Part shown: positions 1 to 7,823 of the stretch, one piece after another
Numbering within the stretch: the stretch's first letter is position 1
Layout: every line of letters starts with the position of its first letter
NCBI GenBank assembly: GCA_900770875.1
Contig: CAAGLV010000203.1
Location: forward strand, 1-16,826
Length of the DNA stretch: 16,826 nucleotides
Origin: Flavobacteriales bacterium
GTDB taxonomy: Bacteria; Bacteroidota; Bacteroidia; Flavobacteriales; Weeksellaceae
Direction: 5' to 3'
Made by a program: the position numbers and the translations under genes
The notes under the pieces: generated by a model
What the model saw: only the letters and a program-made list of their open reading frames with translations
Database searches by the model: none
What the model was told of the DNA's origin: nothing

Positions 1-67
1 AATGGTGACTTTGGTCTTCGCTGAAAATGGCCTGATTTCCTTCGATTTGTCCAAAAAATAATTTCAT
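1..67 (-). CDS. rsmE: 16S rRNA (uracil1498-N3)-methyltransferase RsmE, N-terminal fragment cut by the window edge
   Basis: Only the first 22 codons are present, reading leftwards from an ATG at 65-67 and leaving the window at base 1. The peptide starts MKLFFGQIEGNQ and ends with SHH. An N-terminal M-x-L-F-(F/Y) followed about 15 residues later by an (E/S)-x-H-H motif is typical of the PUA-like start of RsmE. RsmE is the SPOUT-class enzyme that methylates N3 of U1498 in 16S rRNA, using S-adenosylmethionine on the 30S subunit. The start lies 12 bp after the tsaD stop on the same strand, so the two genes probably share a transcript. The assignment rests on a short N-terminus plus context. The catalytic SPOUT domain is outside the window. 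Confidence 0.72.
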   Translation of the reverse strand, partial: MKLFFGQIEGNQAIFSEDQSHH

Positions 68-79
68 AATTTAGATATG

Positions 80-1090
80 CTATTTAGCGACAGATTTTGC
101 CGTTTTATCAGCAAAAATTTCACGTTCGTATTTTAACTGTCCAACAATGGCAATCATAGCAGCATTATCGGTTGTATATTCAAATTTCGGAATAAAAGCT
201 GTCCATCCAAATTTTTCTTCGCCTTCTTTTAAACGTGCTCTAATTTCTGAATTAGCCGAAACTCCACCCGCAATTGCAATTTGTTTAATGCCTGTTTCGT
301 CGGATGCTTGTTTAATTTTAGCCATTAAAATATCTACAATTGTGCGCTGAATTGAAGCGCATAAATCGTCAATATTTTCTTCAATAAAATTTGGATTTGC
401 TTTAACTTCTTTCTGAATAAAATACAAGATTGATGTTTTTAATCCAGAAAAACTAAAGTTTAATCCGTCGACTTTTGGCTTCGAGAATTTAAATTTTGTT
501 GGATCACCAATTTTCGATTTTTTATCAATAATTGGTCCAGCAGGATAAGGTAAATTTAAAATTTTACCCGCTTTATCAAATGCTTCACCAGCGGCATCGT
601 CAATTGTTTCACCCAAAATTTCCATATCAAGGTAATCGTTAATTTTAACGATTTGCGTATGTCCACCACTAACAGTTAAACATAAAAACGGAAAGGTTGG
701 TTTAACTTCGTTTGCATCGTCAATAAAGTTAGCCAAAATATGTCCTTGCATGTGATTAACTTCGATTAAAGGAATATTTAAACTTTGCGATAACGATTTG
801 GCAAAACTTCCGCCAACTAAAAGGGATCCCATTAAACCAGGACCACGCGTGTAAGCAATAGCTTTAAGTTCTTCTTTCTTTACATTTGCTCTTTTAAGAG
901 CTTGATCCACGACAGGAACTATATTTTGTTGATGTGCTCTGGATGCTAATTCGGGTACTACGCCACCATATTCTTCGTGTACCTTCTGGCTTGCTATAAC
1001 GTTGGATAAGATTTTATTATCTAAAATTACAGCAGCTCCCGTGTCGTCGCACGAAGATTCTATGGCTAAAATGTAGTTTTTAACGCTCAT
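80..1090 (-). CDS. tsaD: tRNA N6-adenosine threonylcarbamoyltransferase TsaD
   Basis: This 336-residue protein is the usual length for bacterial TsaD (Kae1/Qri7/YgjD family). TsaD transfers the threonylcarbamoyl group from threonylcarbamoyl-AMP to A37 of ANN-decoding tRNAs, working with TsaB and TsaE in the cytoplasm. Visible family marks are ESSCD at residues 11-15, the metal-binding HMQGH at 113-117 (His113 and His117), the nucleotide-binding SGGHTQ at 141-146, GGVSAN at 275-280, and TTDNAAM near 306-312, whose Asp308 should be the third metal ligand. The ATG start gives the canonical N-terminus MSVKNYILAIE. The gene is divergent from tamB across 63 bp and is followed 12 bp later by rsmE. 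TsaB and TsaE are not in this window. No key residue appears to be missing. Confidence 0.97.
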   Translation of the reverse strand: MSVKNYILAIESSCDDTGAAVILDNKILSNVIASQKVHEEYGGVVPELASRAHQQNIVPVVDQALKRANVKKEELKAIAYTRGPGLMGSLLVGGSFAKSLSQSLNIPLIEVNHMQGHILANFIDDANEVKPTFPFLCLTVSGGHTQIVKINDYLDMEILGETIDDAAGEAFDKAGKILNLPYPAGPIIDKKSKIGDPTKFKFSKPKVDGLNFSFSGLKTSILYFIQKEVKANPNFIEENIDDLCASIQRTIVDILMAKIKQASDETGIKQIAIAGGVSANSEIRARLKEGEEKFGWTAFIPKFEYTTDNAAMIAIVGQLKYEREIFADKTAKSVAK

Positions 1091-1116
1091 AAATCCTTGT
1101 AGAATAAAATTTATAA

Positions 1117-1148
1117 CTTATTTTTACACTGCAAATATCGTAATTTTA
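1117..1148. promoter_or_regulatory. Divergent promoter region between tsaD and tamB
   Basis: The 63-bp gap must serve both genes. On the minus strand GATATTTG (1139 to 1132) matches seven of eight positions of the Bacteroidota -7 box TAnnTTTG and is followed by CA, but no clear TTG lies at -33. On the plus strand TAATTTTA (1141-1148) also matches with one mismatch, 20 bp after TTA at 1118-1120. If both are used, the two promoters overlap and could compete. A transcript from the plus-strand box would start almost at the tamB start codon. Confidence 0.35.
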
Positions 1149-1153
1149 AATCA

Positions 1154-4100
1154 TTGAAAGTAGTAAGAAGAATAGCAAGAGTATTTTTAGTAGTTATAAT
1201 ACTGATTTTAACGCTGTTGATTAGCGCTTCTATCGCTATTCAGATCCCTTCTGTGCAAACAAAAGTCGCAAAATTTGCGATGGAAAAATTAAATAAATCG
1301 TTAAATACTAAAATGTATGTTGACTCGGTTGATATCGATTTTTTCGGAAAGATTTATTTAAACGATGTTTCGATTAAGGATGATCACGATTTAGAATTTA
1401 TTACCAGTAAACAGTTACAAACAACTTTAAGTATTTGGTCGATTATTGCAAATTCTAGATACATCAATTTAAAAACGGTAAAATTAGTTAATCCGCACGT
1501 GCAGGTTATCACTTATAAAGGCGACTCGATTAGTAATTTTATCAAATTTGTAAACGGATTTAATTCGGATAAACCTCGCGATCCAAATCGTACATTTAAA
1601 TTAGATGGCGATTTTTATCTAAAAAATGGAAAAGTTTCTATTATTAATCAAAATTCAGGTAATATTTGGCTTGATGCAGATAATTTACAATTACATGTAA
1701 AGGATTTTAAATTAGTAAATGATGACATTCATGCCACATTAGAAAATTTTTGTTTTACCGCAAAAAGACATGGCGAAAATTACCGTGTTAAGAATTTTAC
1801 AGGATTATTTCATTATTCGAAAAAAGAAATCAGAATTGATAATTTAAATCTTCGTACCGACGATTCGGTGCTAAACGGTCATTTTTTATTAAGCTATAAA
1901 CAACCGTCAGATTTATCCGATTTTAATGATAAAGTATTTTGGGATGTTTTTTTTGATCGTGGTTCGATTATCAATTTTAAAGAAATTAGATATTTTACGC
2001 CATTATTTAATAAAAACTCATCGGGTAAAGTTTATGGTAAAGCAACCGGAACATTAAATAATTTAACGTTTCATGATTTCGAAATTAATGCAGGCGAAAA
2101 TTATATTGGTGTAGAGCGTTTAACGTTAACCGATATGATGAATGGGCATTTAAAGATTTATACAAAAAATGGTAAAGCAACATCATCATATCACGATATT
2201 ACAACCTTTTTACCCGAATTTATAGCTAAAAAAATTCCTAATTTTTTAGATCGATTTGGTAGAATGAATTATCGTGGCGATTTTGTTTTAGAACCTTCCG
2301 AAATAAAACTTAATGGTTACGCAATTACTAAATTAGGTGATGCAGATATAAATGCAAGATTAACACAATATCAAAATCCAAACAATATTCGTTATACCGG
2401 AACTTTAGATGCTAAAAATTTCGATTTACAACAACTAGCGCAAGTTAAAGAATTAGGTTTTGTTAGTGGGAAAATGAAGTTTGATGGTGTTGGTATCGAT
2501 TTTAAAAAGGTTAATATAATTGCCGATGGTAATCTTAGATATATTGATTTATTAGGAAAACGCTATAACAATATAACGGTAGATGGCGATATAAAAAATA
2601 ATACATTTAATGGTTTATTTAATATTAACGATACCAATTTAAATGGACGTTTAGTTGGTAAAATTGATTTTAGTGGTAAACCTTATGTTTTTAACTTTAA
2701 CTCGAACCTTAAACAAGTTAATTTAGATTTTTTAGGTGTCACAAAAGATTTAAATGCCATTGTTAGAGCCGACGTAATTGGCGATTTTTCGTTAACAAAT
2801 ATCAACGATTTAAAAGGAGATATTGACGTTAAAAATTTATATTTTCAGTCGAAAAAAGATACATTACAATTAGATCATTTAACATTAAATTCAACGTATA
2901 GCGATGGCGAAAAGCATCTTGGTTTAGATATCCCAACGTTTATGCAGGTTAATTTAGATGGCGATTTTAAAGTAACCGAAATTGTAGATGTCTTTAATAA
3001 TGCATTGGTTAAAATAATACCATCGTTTAAAATGCGTAAAGTAAGTCCTGGTCAGAAATTTAAATTCGATATCAATATCGAAGAAAATATTTTAGGTTAT
3101 ATCGATAAATCGATTGTCATTGCACCAGATACGCAAATAAAAGGTTACGTAAATTTAGATGATAACGAGTTAATTGTAGATGCCAATACACCAGGAGCTT
3201 CGTATGCTGGTATACAATTATTCGAATCTAAATTTTATTTAAATACACTCGAAAACACAAATAACTTAAGCGCAAAAGTAGATAGTTTAAAAGTTGCAGG
3301 TGTTACTTTAAGAGATATTAATGCGCACACCGTACCAAAAAATGATACCTTATTATTAGAAACAGAATTTAAAATTGGAGTAAAAAATCCGGTGGTTTTT
3401 AATTTTAATTTCTACCATACGATTACTTCGGGGCACGAGCAATTGATTTTTGGATTTTCGCCATCCAATATTAAAATCGACGATACCAATTGGAGCATTA
3501 ACTCTAAAAATGATTTAAACTCGAATCGTGTGGTATTTAATCCCGGTAAAAAATCATTTATGGTGCAAGATTTGGTGCTCGAATCTGATGATCAACATCT
3601 CGATTTAAGTGGAGTTTTCTACGAAAAAGAAAATTTTAAATTTGATGCTAATTTTAATAAATTAGATTTAGATCGAATTATACCACAAGAGTTAATAGGT
3701 AAATTACAAATAAATGGTATTGCCGACGGAAACGTACATGTTACAAGAACCAAAGAAAAATTAGAACCAATTTTAGAAACTAAAATTGATGGCTTAGCAT
3801 TAAATAAATTTTTATTAGGCGATTTAACGCTAAAAGGAGAATATAACGTAAGAGATAATCGCTTTAATTTTGATACCAGTTTATTAAGAGAAAATATAGA
3901 ATCCTTAAAGATAAATGGCGATATCATCAACAATAAATCGGGCGGACCCGAAATTGATATTTTTGCCAACTTAGACGATTTTCGAATGGATTTCTTAGAA
4001 GGATTTTTAAGCGCCGTTTTTACAAATATTCGTGGTACAATGTCGGGCGACGTGCATTTAAAAGGGCCATTAACTTTGCCAAATGTAAATGGAGATTTAA

Positions 4101-5743
4101 CGGCAAAAGATTTAGGAATGAAAGTAAAATTTCTGGGTGTTGATTACTTATTTGAGGGCGAAAACGAATTATTGCTTTCGAAGGAAGGTCACGGACAAGG
4201 TGTTTTTCTTTTAGATAATGCCAAATTTAAAGACACAACTTACAATACAAATGGAGTTGTGAATGGCGCAATTTTATTCAGAAACTTAGGCGAATGGGGA
4301 TTAAATTTAGAGTTTGATACCGAAAATCTTTTAGTGATGAATACAACGATTAAAGATAACGAATTGTTTTTTGGTCGTGTATTCGGAAAAGGAAACGTCT
4401 TAATGATGGGACCTGTAGAGCAATTGGGGATTTATGGTAATGCTACTGTTGTAGGAAATTCCGAATTAACAATTAATACCGGAAGTACAACCGTAGAAGC
4501 TGTTAACAATTTAGTACGTTTTGTGCCAGATAAATCGAGCGAAGTAAAAGCAGCAAAAGAAAATAATCGATTAAAAGGAATGAATATCGATTTAAATATC
4601 AACGCATATACCAATTCGCAAATTAATTTAGTTTTTGATGCCATTACAAACGATAAAGCATCGGGAAGAGGAATCGCCGAAAATTTACGTTTTGTAATGA
4701 ATAATTCAGGAATTAGTTTAACCGGTATTTATAACATTCAGAGCGGAACTTACGAATTCCGTCAAATTCCATTAATTCCAAAAGACTTTAAAGTTAAAAA
4801 AGGATCTTATGTACAATTCTCCGGAAATCCTTTAGACGCAATTATGAATATTAATGCTGTTTACGAGCGTACAGTGTCTAATGTAGGAAATTATTTAGGA
4901 ATTGGATTTTCGCAAGTTTACGATACCGAGTTGGCGATTGATATTTCAGAAACATTAGCTCGTCCAAAAATCGAATTCGATTTGTTTTTACCAAATGCCG
5001 GATCAGACATCAATTCGCAATTACAATCTAAATTTAAATCCAATAAAGACGAAAAAATCTTACAATTCTCTTATATCTTATTAACTGGTAAATTTGGAGA
5101 TACGTTAGATTTTTCTTCGGGAGTTACCAATACAGCTGCCGATATTGGTTTATCTACTATTGCGGGTGTATTATCGTCTATCATCAAAGGAGTTGATGTT
5201 GGTTTAGAATATGTAGGAGGAAGCACACAATCTAACACAAACGATAAAGTAAGATATTCGTTAAGCTATCAAATTAACGATCGTTTACGTATTCGTGGCG
5301 CTTATGGTATGGCATTAAAAAATCAATTTATAGAAAACTTTGATGGTAATTTAGATTTATCTTACGATATCTCGAAAGTAAATAACGGATCTTTAGTTTT
5401 AAATGCATTTACAAAACCAACCTCTTTTGGTATACAACAATTAACAGGTTCTAATACTTTATTAAATCAAAGTTACGGAGGAGGAATTATTTATAATGCA
5501 TCTTTTGATAATGTTGCCGAATTTATTGGCGCGCGTAAAAAAGAAAAACAAGCAAAAGCCGAGTTTAAAGCACGCTCGTTAGAAGTTACACCAATACAAA
5601 AAGATACGGTAAGTTATAAAAAGGTAACAAATACTAAAAAAGATACTATTGCTCGTTTAGATTCTGTTGCAAATAAAAATGTACGTGTAGTAAATACAAA
5701 TGCACAAGCTCCTCGTAAAAGAGGATTGGTACGTATTAAATAA
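1154..5743 (+). CDS. tamB: TamB-like translocation/assembly module protein (DUF490/TamB domain)
   Basis: The protein has 1529 residues, within the large size typical of Bacteroidota TamB. Residues 8-30 form one hydrophobic segment after a basic start (KVVRRIARV), an uncleaved inner-membrane anchor. The rest is repetitive, beta-rich sequence with alternating Asp/Asn-Gly and hydrophobic positions (DGD-, DI-NLD-, LDGDF-like), as in the long beta-taco groove of AsmA/TamB/Vps13-like lipid-transfer proteins. The conserved TamB C-terminal domain lies roughly at residues 980-1470. A Lys/Thr-rich tail follows and ends RGLVRIK. The family is known to bridge inner and outer membranes in the periplasm and to act in phospholipid transport and outer-membrane protein assembly; the exact role in Bacteroidota is less clear. 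No ATG is available near the start, so TTG at 1154 is the only sensible initiation codon that keeps the anchor. TamA is not in the window. Confidence 0.9.
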   Translation: MKVVRRIARVFLVVIILILTLLISASIAIQIPSVQTKVAKFAMEKLNKSLNTKMYVDSVDIDFFGKIYLNDVSIKDDHDLEFITSKQLQTTLSIWSIIANSRYINLKTVKLVNPHVQVITYKGDSISNFIKFVNGFNSDKPRDPNRTFKLDGDFYLKNGKVSIINQNSGNIWLDADNLQLHVKDFKLVNDDIHATLENFCFTAKRHGENYRVKNFTGLFHYSKKEIRIDNLNLRTDDSVLNGHFLLSYKQPSDLSDFNDKVFWDVFFDRGSIINFKEIRYFTPLFNKNSSGKVYGKATGTLNNLTFHDFEINAGENYIGVERLTLTDMMNGHLKIYTKNGKATSSYHDITTFLPEFIAKKIPNFLDRFGRMNYRGDFVLEPSEIKLNGYAITKLGDADINARLTQYQNPNNIRYTGTLDAKNFDLQQLAQVKELGFVSGKMKFDGVGIDFKKVNIIADGNLRYIDLLGKRYNNITVDGDIKNNTFNGLFNINDTNLNGRLVGKIDFSGKPYVFNFNSNLKQVNLDFLGVTKDLNAIVRADVIGDFSLTNINDLKGDIDVKNLYFQSKKDTLQLDHLTLNSTYSDGEKHLGLDIPTFMQVNLDGDFKVTEIVDVFNNALVKIIPSFKMRKVSPGQKFKFDINIEENILGYIDKSIVIAPDTQIKGYVNLDDNELIVDANTPGASYAGIQLFESKFYLNTLENTNNLSAKVDSLKVAGVTLRDINAHTVPKNDTLLLETEFKIGVKNPVVFNFNFYHTITSGHEQLIFGFSPSNIKIDDTNWSINSKNDLNSNRVVFNPGKKSFMVQDLVLESDDQHLDLSGVFYEKENFKFDANFNKLDLDRIIPQELIGKLQINGIADGNVHVTRTKEKLEPILETKIDGLALNKFLLGDLTLKGEYNVRDNRFNFDTSLLRENIESLKINGDIINNKSGGPEIDIFANLDDFRMDFLEGFLSAVFTNIRGTMSGDVHLKGPLTLPNVNGDLTAKDLGMKVKFLGVDYLFEGENELLLSKEGHGQGVFLLDNAKFKDTTYNTNGVVNGAILFRNLGEWGLNLEFDTENLLVMNTTIKDNELFFGRVFGKGNVLMMGPVEQLGIYGNATVVGNSELTINTGSTTVEAVNNLVRFVPDKSSEVKAAKENNRLKGMNIDLNINAYTNSQINLVFDAITNDKASGRGIAENLRFVMNNSGISLTGIYNIQSGTYEFRQIPLIPKDFKVKKGSYVQFSGNPLDAIMNINAVYERTVSNVGNYLGIGFSQVYDTELAIDISETLARPKIEFDLFLPNAGSDINSQLQSKFKSNKDEKILQFSYILLTGKFGDTLDFSSGVTNTAADIGLSTIAGVLSSIIKGVDVGLEYVGGSTQSNTNDKVRYSLSYQINDRLRIRGAYGMALKNQFIENFDGNLDLSYDISKVNNGSLVLNAFTKPTSFGIQQLTGSNTLLNQSYGGGIIYNASFDNVAEFIGARKKEKQAKAEFKARSLEVTPIQKDTVSYKKVTNTKKDTIARLDSVANKNVRVVNTNAQAPRKRGLVRIK

Positions 5744-5750
5744 AAAAAAA

Positions 5751-5779
5751 GAGTTTATTGTATTTTAAACAATAAACTC
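5751..5779 (+). terminator. Hairpin after tamB, probable terminator
   Basis: An 11-bp perfect stem (GAGTTTATTGT at 5751-5761 with ACAATAAACTC at 5769-5779) and a 7-nt loop begin 8 bp after the tamB stop. The run of nine A lies before the stem and no T run follows it. Read on the minus strand it would be a classic intrinsic terminator, but no minus-strand gene ends here. It probably still ends or protects the tamB transcript. Confidence 0.6.
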
Positions 5780-5865
5780 GCGCAAACAAACAAAAGTGAT
5801 AAATCCCTTTTACAGGACATCATTCCACAAACATAAAAATATTAAATAAATCATTAAAAAATATT

Positions 5866-5896
5866 TTGCTGATTGTGAGTATTATTTATATTTTTG
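5866..5896 (+). promoter_or_regulatory. Promoter of the Lrp/NrtR operon
   Basis: TTG at 5866-5868 and TATTTTTG at 5889-5896, separated by 20 bp, fit the Bacteroidota housekeeping promoter (TTG, about 19-20 bp, TAnnTTTG). The predicted start is near 5902, giving an AT-rich leader of about 50 nt before the ATG at 5953. Confidence 0.6.
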
Positions 5897-5952
5897 CTAA
5901 AAAATTACAATATTTTTTATTAAAATAATAATAATAGGCAAAAACATAGAAA

Positions 5953-6423
5953 ATGAATTACATAATTGATGATGTTGATAAGAAGATTTTAATGTATTTA
6001 ATTGATAATACGAGAATGCCTTTTACAGAAATCGCTAAAAAAATGAATGTTTCGGCCGGAACAATTCACGTGCGAGTTAAAAAGTTAGAAGAAGCAGGTA
6101 TTATTAAAGGAACTACTTTAATAACTGATTATGATAAAATGGGGTATCAATTCGTGGCGTATGTTGGCTTGTTATTAACAAAAACAAGTAAAACACAAAA
6201 AGTTATCGACGAATTATACAAAATTCCAAACGTAACGGTGGTACATGTAGTTTCAGGAAAATACAATATTTTCTGTAAAATCCGCGCAAGAGATACAAGC
6301 GATGCAAAAGAAGTAATTTATAAAATCGATCAAATTGATGATGTTTTAAGAACAGAATCTATGATTTCGTTAGAAGAATCATTTAACGATAAAAATAGAT
6401 TAATGCATTCAATTTTTCAATAA
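5953..6423 (+). CDS. Lrp/AsnC-family transcriptional regulator
   Basis: The 156-residue length is standard for this family. Residues 7-50 form the AsnC-type winged helix-turn-helix (DDVDKKILMYLIDN, then AKKMNVSAGTIHVRVKKLEEAGII). Residues 65-142 form the RAM ligand-binding domain with the GYQFVAYVGL strand and the HVVSGKYNIFCKIRARD stretch. Such proteins assemble as dimers to octamers on DNA and sense amino acids or related metabolites. Which ligand and genes apply here cannot be read from the sequence. It is the first gene of a three-gene operon, starts at an ATG after a good promoter, and ends in tandem TAA stops. A 14-bp palindrome lies between it and the next gene. Sequence neighbours do not identify it as the global Lrp, so no symbol is given. 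Confidence 0.93.
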   Translation: MNYIIDDVDKKILMYLIDNTRMPFTEIAKKMNVSAGTIHVRVKKLEEAGIIKGTTLITDYDKMGYQFVAYVGLLLTKTSKTQKVIDELYKIPNVTVVHVVSGKYNIFCKIRARDTSDAKEVIYKIDQIDDVLRTESMISLEESFNDKNRLMHSIFQ

Positions 6424-6429
6424 TAAACC

Positions 6430-6443
6430 ATACGATTTCGTAT
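6430..6443. promoter_or_regulatory. 14-bp perfect palindrome between two regulator genes, candidate operator
   Basis: ATACGATTTCGTAT has 6-bp arms and a TT centre. It lies 6 bp after the Lrp-like gene and 16 bp before the Nudix regulator. It is too short and lacks a T run for a terminator. Palindromic sites of this size suit dimeric regulators such as NrtR or Lrp proteins, but binding is inference. Confidence 0.35.
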
Positions 6444-6459
6444 AACTGTTTCCCACAAA

Positions 6460-7161
6460 ATGACAAAAGAAGATAAAGAAAAATACTTTCAGGTAGCCCT
6501 TTGTTCAAGTTTAGTTTTATTTGGTTTTGATGGCGAAGAACTAAAAGTTTTAGTTTATAAAAAAGCAAACGATCCGTTCGAAGGTGCTTTGGTTTTACCA
6601 GGTAAATACATCGCACCAAACGTTAGTAACGACCAAGCAATACACGAACTTTTAACAGAGAAAATCGCTTATAACGAGCACGAAACTTATATCGAGCAAT
6701 TAAAAGCATTTACAAAAGTTTTTCGTAACCCAATGGGGCGTGTAATTAATGTAGCATATTATGCATTAGTAAAATTAACGCCAGAGATCGAAGAAAAAGC
6801 AAAAAAACAAGGCGGATTTTGGTATCCATACGATCGAATTCCAGATTTAGCTTTTGATCATAACGAGATTATTCAATATGCAAAAGAGCGTGTAAAACGA
6901 AGAGTAAAACGTCGTCCAGTCGGATTTAACTTATTACCAACCGAGTTTACAATTGCACAATTACAAAGTTTATACGAAAAAGCTTTAAATAGAGAGTTAG
7001 ATAAAAGAAATTTCCGTAAAAAAATCTTTAACTCTAATTTAATTATAGAAACAGGTAACACAACCGATCCAAAGTTACATCGTAAAGTTTCTAAATTATA
7101 TCGTTTCGACGAAGAGAAATACGAAAAATTAAGTTTAAAAGGATACGACTTCCTTTTCTAA
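6460..7161 (+). CDS. NrtR-like transcriptional regulator (degenerate Nudix domain plus winged helix)
   Basis: The protein has 233 residues. Residues 10-145 form a Nudix-like fold (LVLFGFDGEELKVLVYKK, then LVLPGKYI). Residues 155-216 form the winged helix characteristic of the NrtR family (LLPTEFTIAQLQSLYE, LDKRNFRKKIF, KLYRF). The Nudix box starts at Gly48 but has Asn54 where Glu is expected, His62 for Arg and Thr66 for Glu; only Glu63 and Glu67 remain. It is therefore unlikely to hydrolyse nucleotides and more likely senses a ligand. Characterised relatives include NAD-metabolism NrtR regulators that bind ADP-ribose and the Bacteroides arabinose regulator AraR. No NAD or arabinose genes lie nearby, so the regulon is unknown. 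It is co-transcribed with the Lrp-like gene (36 bp upstream) and a membrane protein (9 bp downstream). NUDIX hydrolase would be a misleading label. Confidence 0.86.
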   Translation: MTKEDKEKYFQVALCSSLVLFGFDGEELKVLVYKKANDPFEGALVLPGKYIAPNVSNDQAIHELLTEKIAYNEHETYIEQLKAFTKVFRNPMGRVINVAYYALVKLTPEIEEKAKKQGGFWYPYDRIPDLAFDHNEIIQYAKERVKRRVKRRPVGFNLLPTEFTIAQLQSLYEKALNRELDKRNFRKKIFNSNLIIETGNTTDPKLHRKVSKLYRFDEEKYEKLSLKGYDFLF

Positions 7162-7170
7162 AACAGATTT

Positions 7171-7656
7171 ATGACAAATCAAACTAATAAAGATAACGAG
7201 ATAGAAAAAGACGATATCTTTGATTTTAAAAATTTAGTCAACCAAAAACAAGAGCAAAAAGAAATTGTTCACGAAGGCAATAATAAATCATTTTTGTTTA
7301 AATTGATGTTCGGAATCATGGTATTTCTAATCATCAGTTTATTATACAGAGGTGTAGAATTGTACCAAACAAACGATTATTTATTCCGTTCATTTTTAAA
7401 TAACGATGCTCCCGAGATGCCATTTTGGTATCCAATTGCAACAATTGTATTAGCAGTTATTGCATTAATCGGAATCATCTTAACTTATTTATTTAAAAAA
7501 ATAGGACCGTATTTAGTTGTAGGTAGTTTATTTATTTCGGCAGCTTTTCAGCCCGATTTTCAACCCGACGGAACATTATTTACATTATTTGCTTTATTTG
7601 TATTTATAGGATACGGTTTAGCAATTATTTATCCGTATTGGAGTAAATTTAAATAA
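7171..7656 (+). CDS. Uncharacterised four-helix membrane protein
   Basis: I do not recognise a family for this 161-residue protein. Residues 1-40 are hydrophilic and charged, with no signal peptide. Four hydrophobic segments follow at about 43-59, 88-108, 113-127 and 134-154. The loop after the first helix contains acidic NNDAPEMP, and a QPDFQPDG turn lies between helices three and four. It ends with aromatic residues and SKFK. The ATG start is 9 bp after the NrtR-like gene and a strong terminator follows, so it is the last gene of the Lrp/NrtR operon. A role tied to those regulators, for example as a target or sensor partner, is only a guess. It could equally be a generic small inner-membrane protein. 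Confidence 0.8.
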   Translation: MTNQTNKDNEIEKDDIFDFKNLVNQKQEQKEIVHEGNNKSFLFKLMFGIMVFLIISLLYRGVELYQTNDYLFRSFLNNDAPEMPFWYPIATIVLAVIALIGIILTYLFKKIGPYLVVGSLFISAAFQPDFQPDGTLFTLFALFVFIGYGLAIIYPYWSKFK

Positions 7657-7672
7657 TACTAATTTATTATTT

Positions 7673-7709
7673 AAAAAAGCCATTTTAGTTTACTAAAATG
7701 GCTTTTTTT
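7673..7709 (+). terminator. Intrinsic terminator of the Lrp/NrtR/membrane-protein operon
   Basis: GCCATTTTAG (7679-7688) pairs perfectly with CTAAAATGGC (7693-7702) around a TTTA loop, and seven T follow at 7703-7709. Six A precede the stem, so it could act in both directions. It starts 22 bp after the stop at 7656. Confidence 0.93.
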
Positions 7710-7719
7710 GTATCAAACC

Positions 7720-7745
7720 AACAAGAATTTTACTTAATTCTTGTT
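7720..7745. repeat. 10-bp-arm inverted repeat upstream of the sdaA promoter
   Basis: AACAAGAATT (7720-7729) and AATTCTTGTT (7736-7745) form a perfect inverted repeat with a 6-nt spacer. It lies after the upstream operon's terminator and 19 bp before the likely -33 element of sdaA, a good place for a regulator site. It has no following T run, so it is not an obvious second terminator. Confidence 0.5.
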
Positions 7746-7764
7746 AAATTATTAGAGGTAGAAA

Positions 7765-7793
7765 TTAAACTCTTAAAATTCCGATTATCTTTG
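7765..7793 (+). promoter_or_regulatory. Promoter of sdaA
   Basis: TATCTTTG at 7786-7793 is a perfect TAnnTTTG -7 box. TTA at 7765-7767, 18 bp upstream, is an imperfect -33 TTG. Transcription should start near 7799, about 25 nt before the ATG. Confidence 0.65.
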
Positions 7794-7823
7794 TTGGTTG
7801 AAAAAATATAAAACAAGGGAAAT

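Noticed and set aside
3619..4644. Minus-strand ORFs of 116 and 70 codons inside tamB
   Set aside because: They are shadows of an AT-rich coding frame with no conserved features.
6383..6619. Minus-strand 78-codon ORF across the Lrp/Nudix junction
   Set aside because: It overlaps two real genes and the palindrome; its composition looks like reverse-complement coding sequence, with no promoter.
6460..7161. Assignment as an active Nudix hydrolase
   Set aside because: The Nudix box lacks three of its conserved charged residues and a winged-helix domain follows, which fits a NrtR-type regulator.
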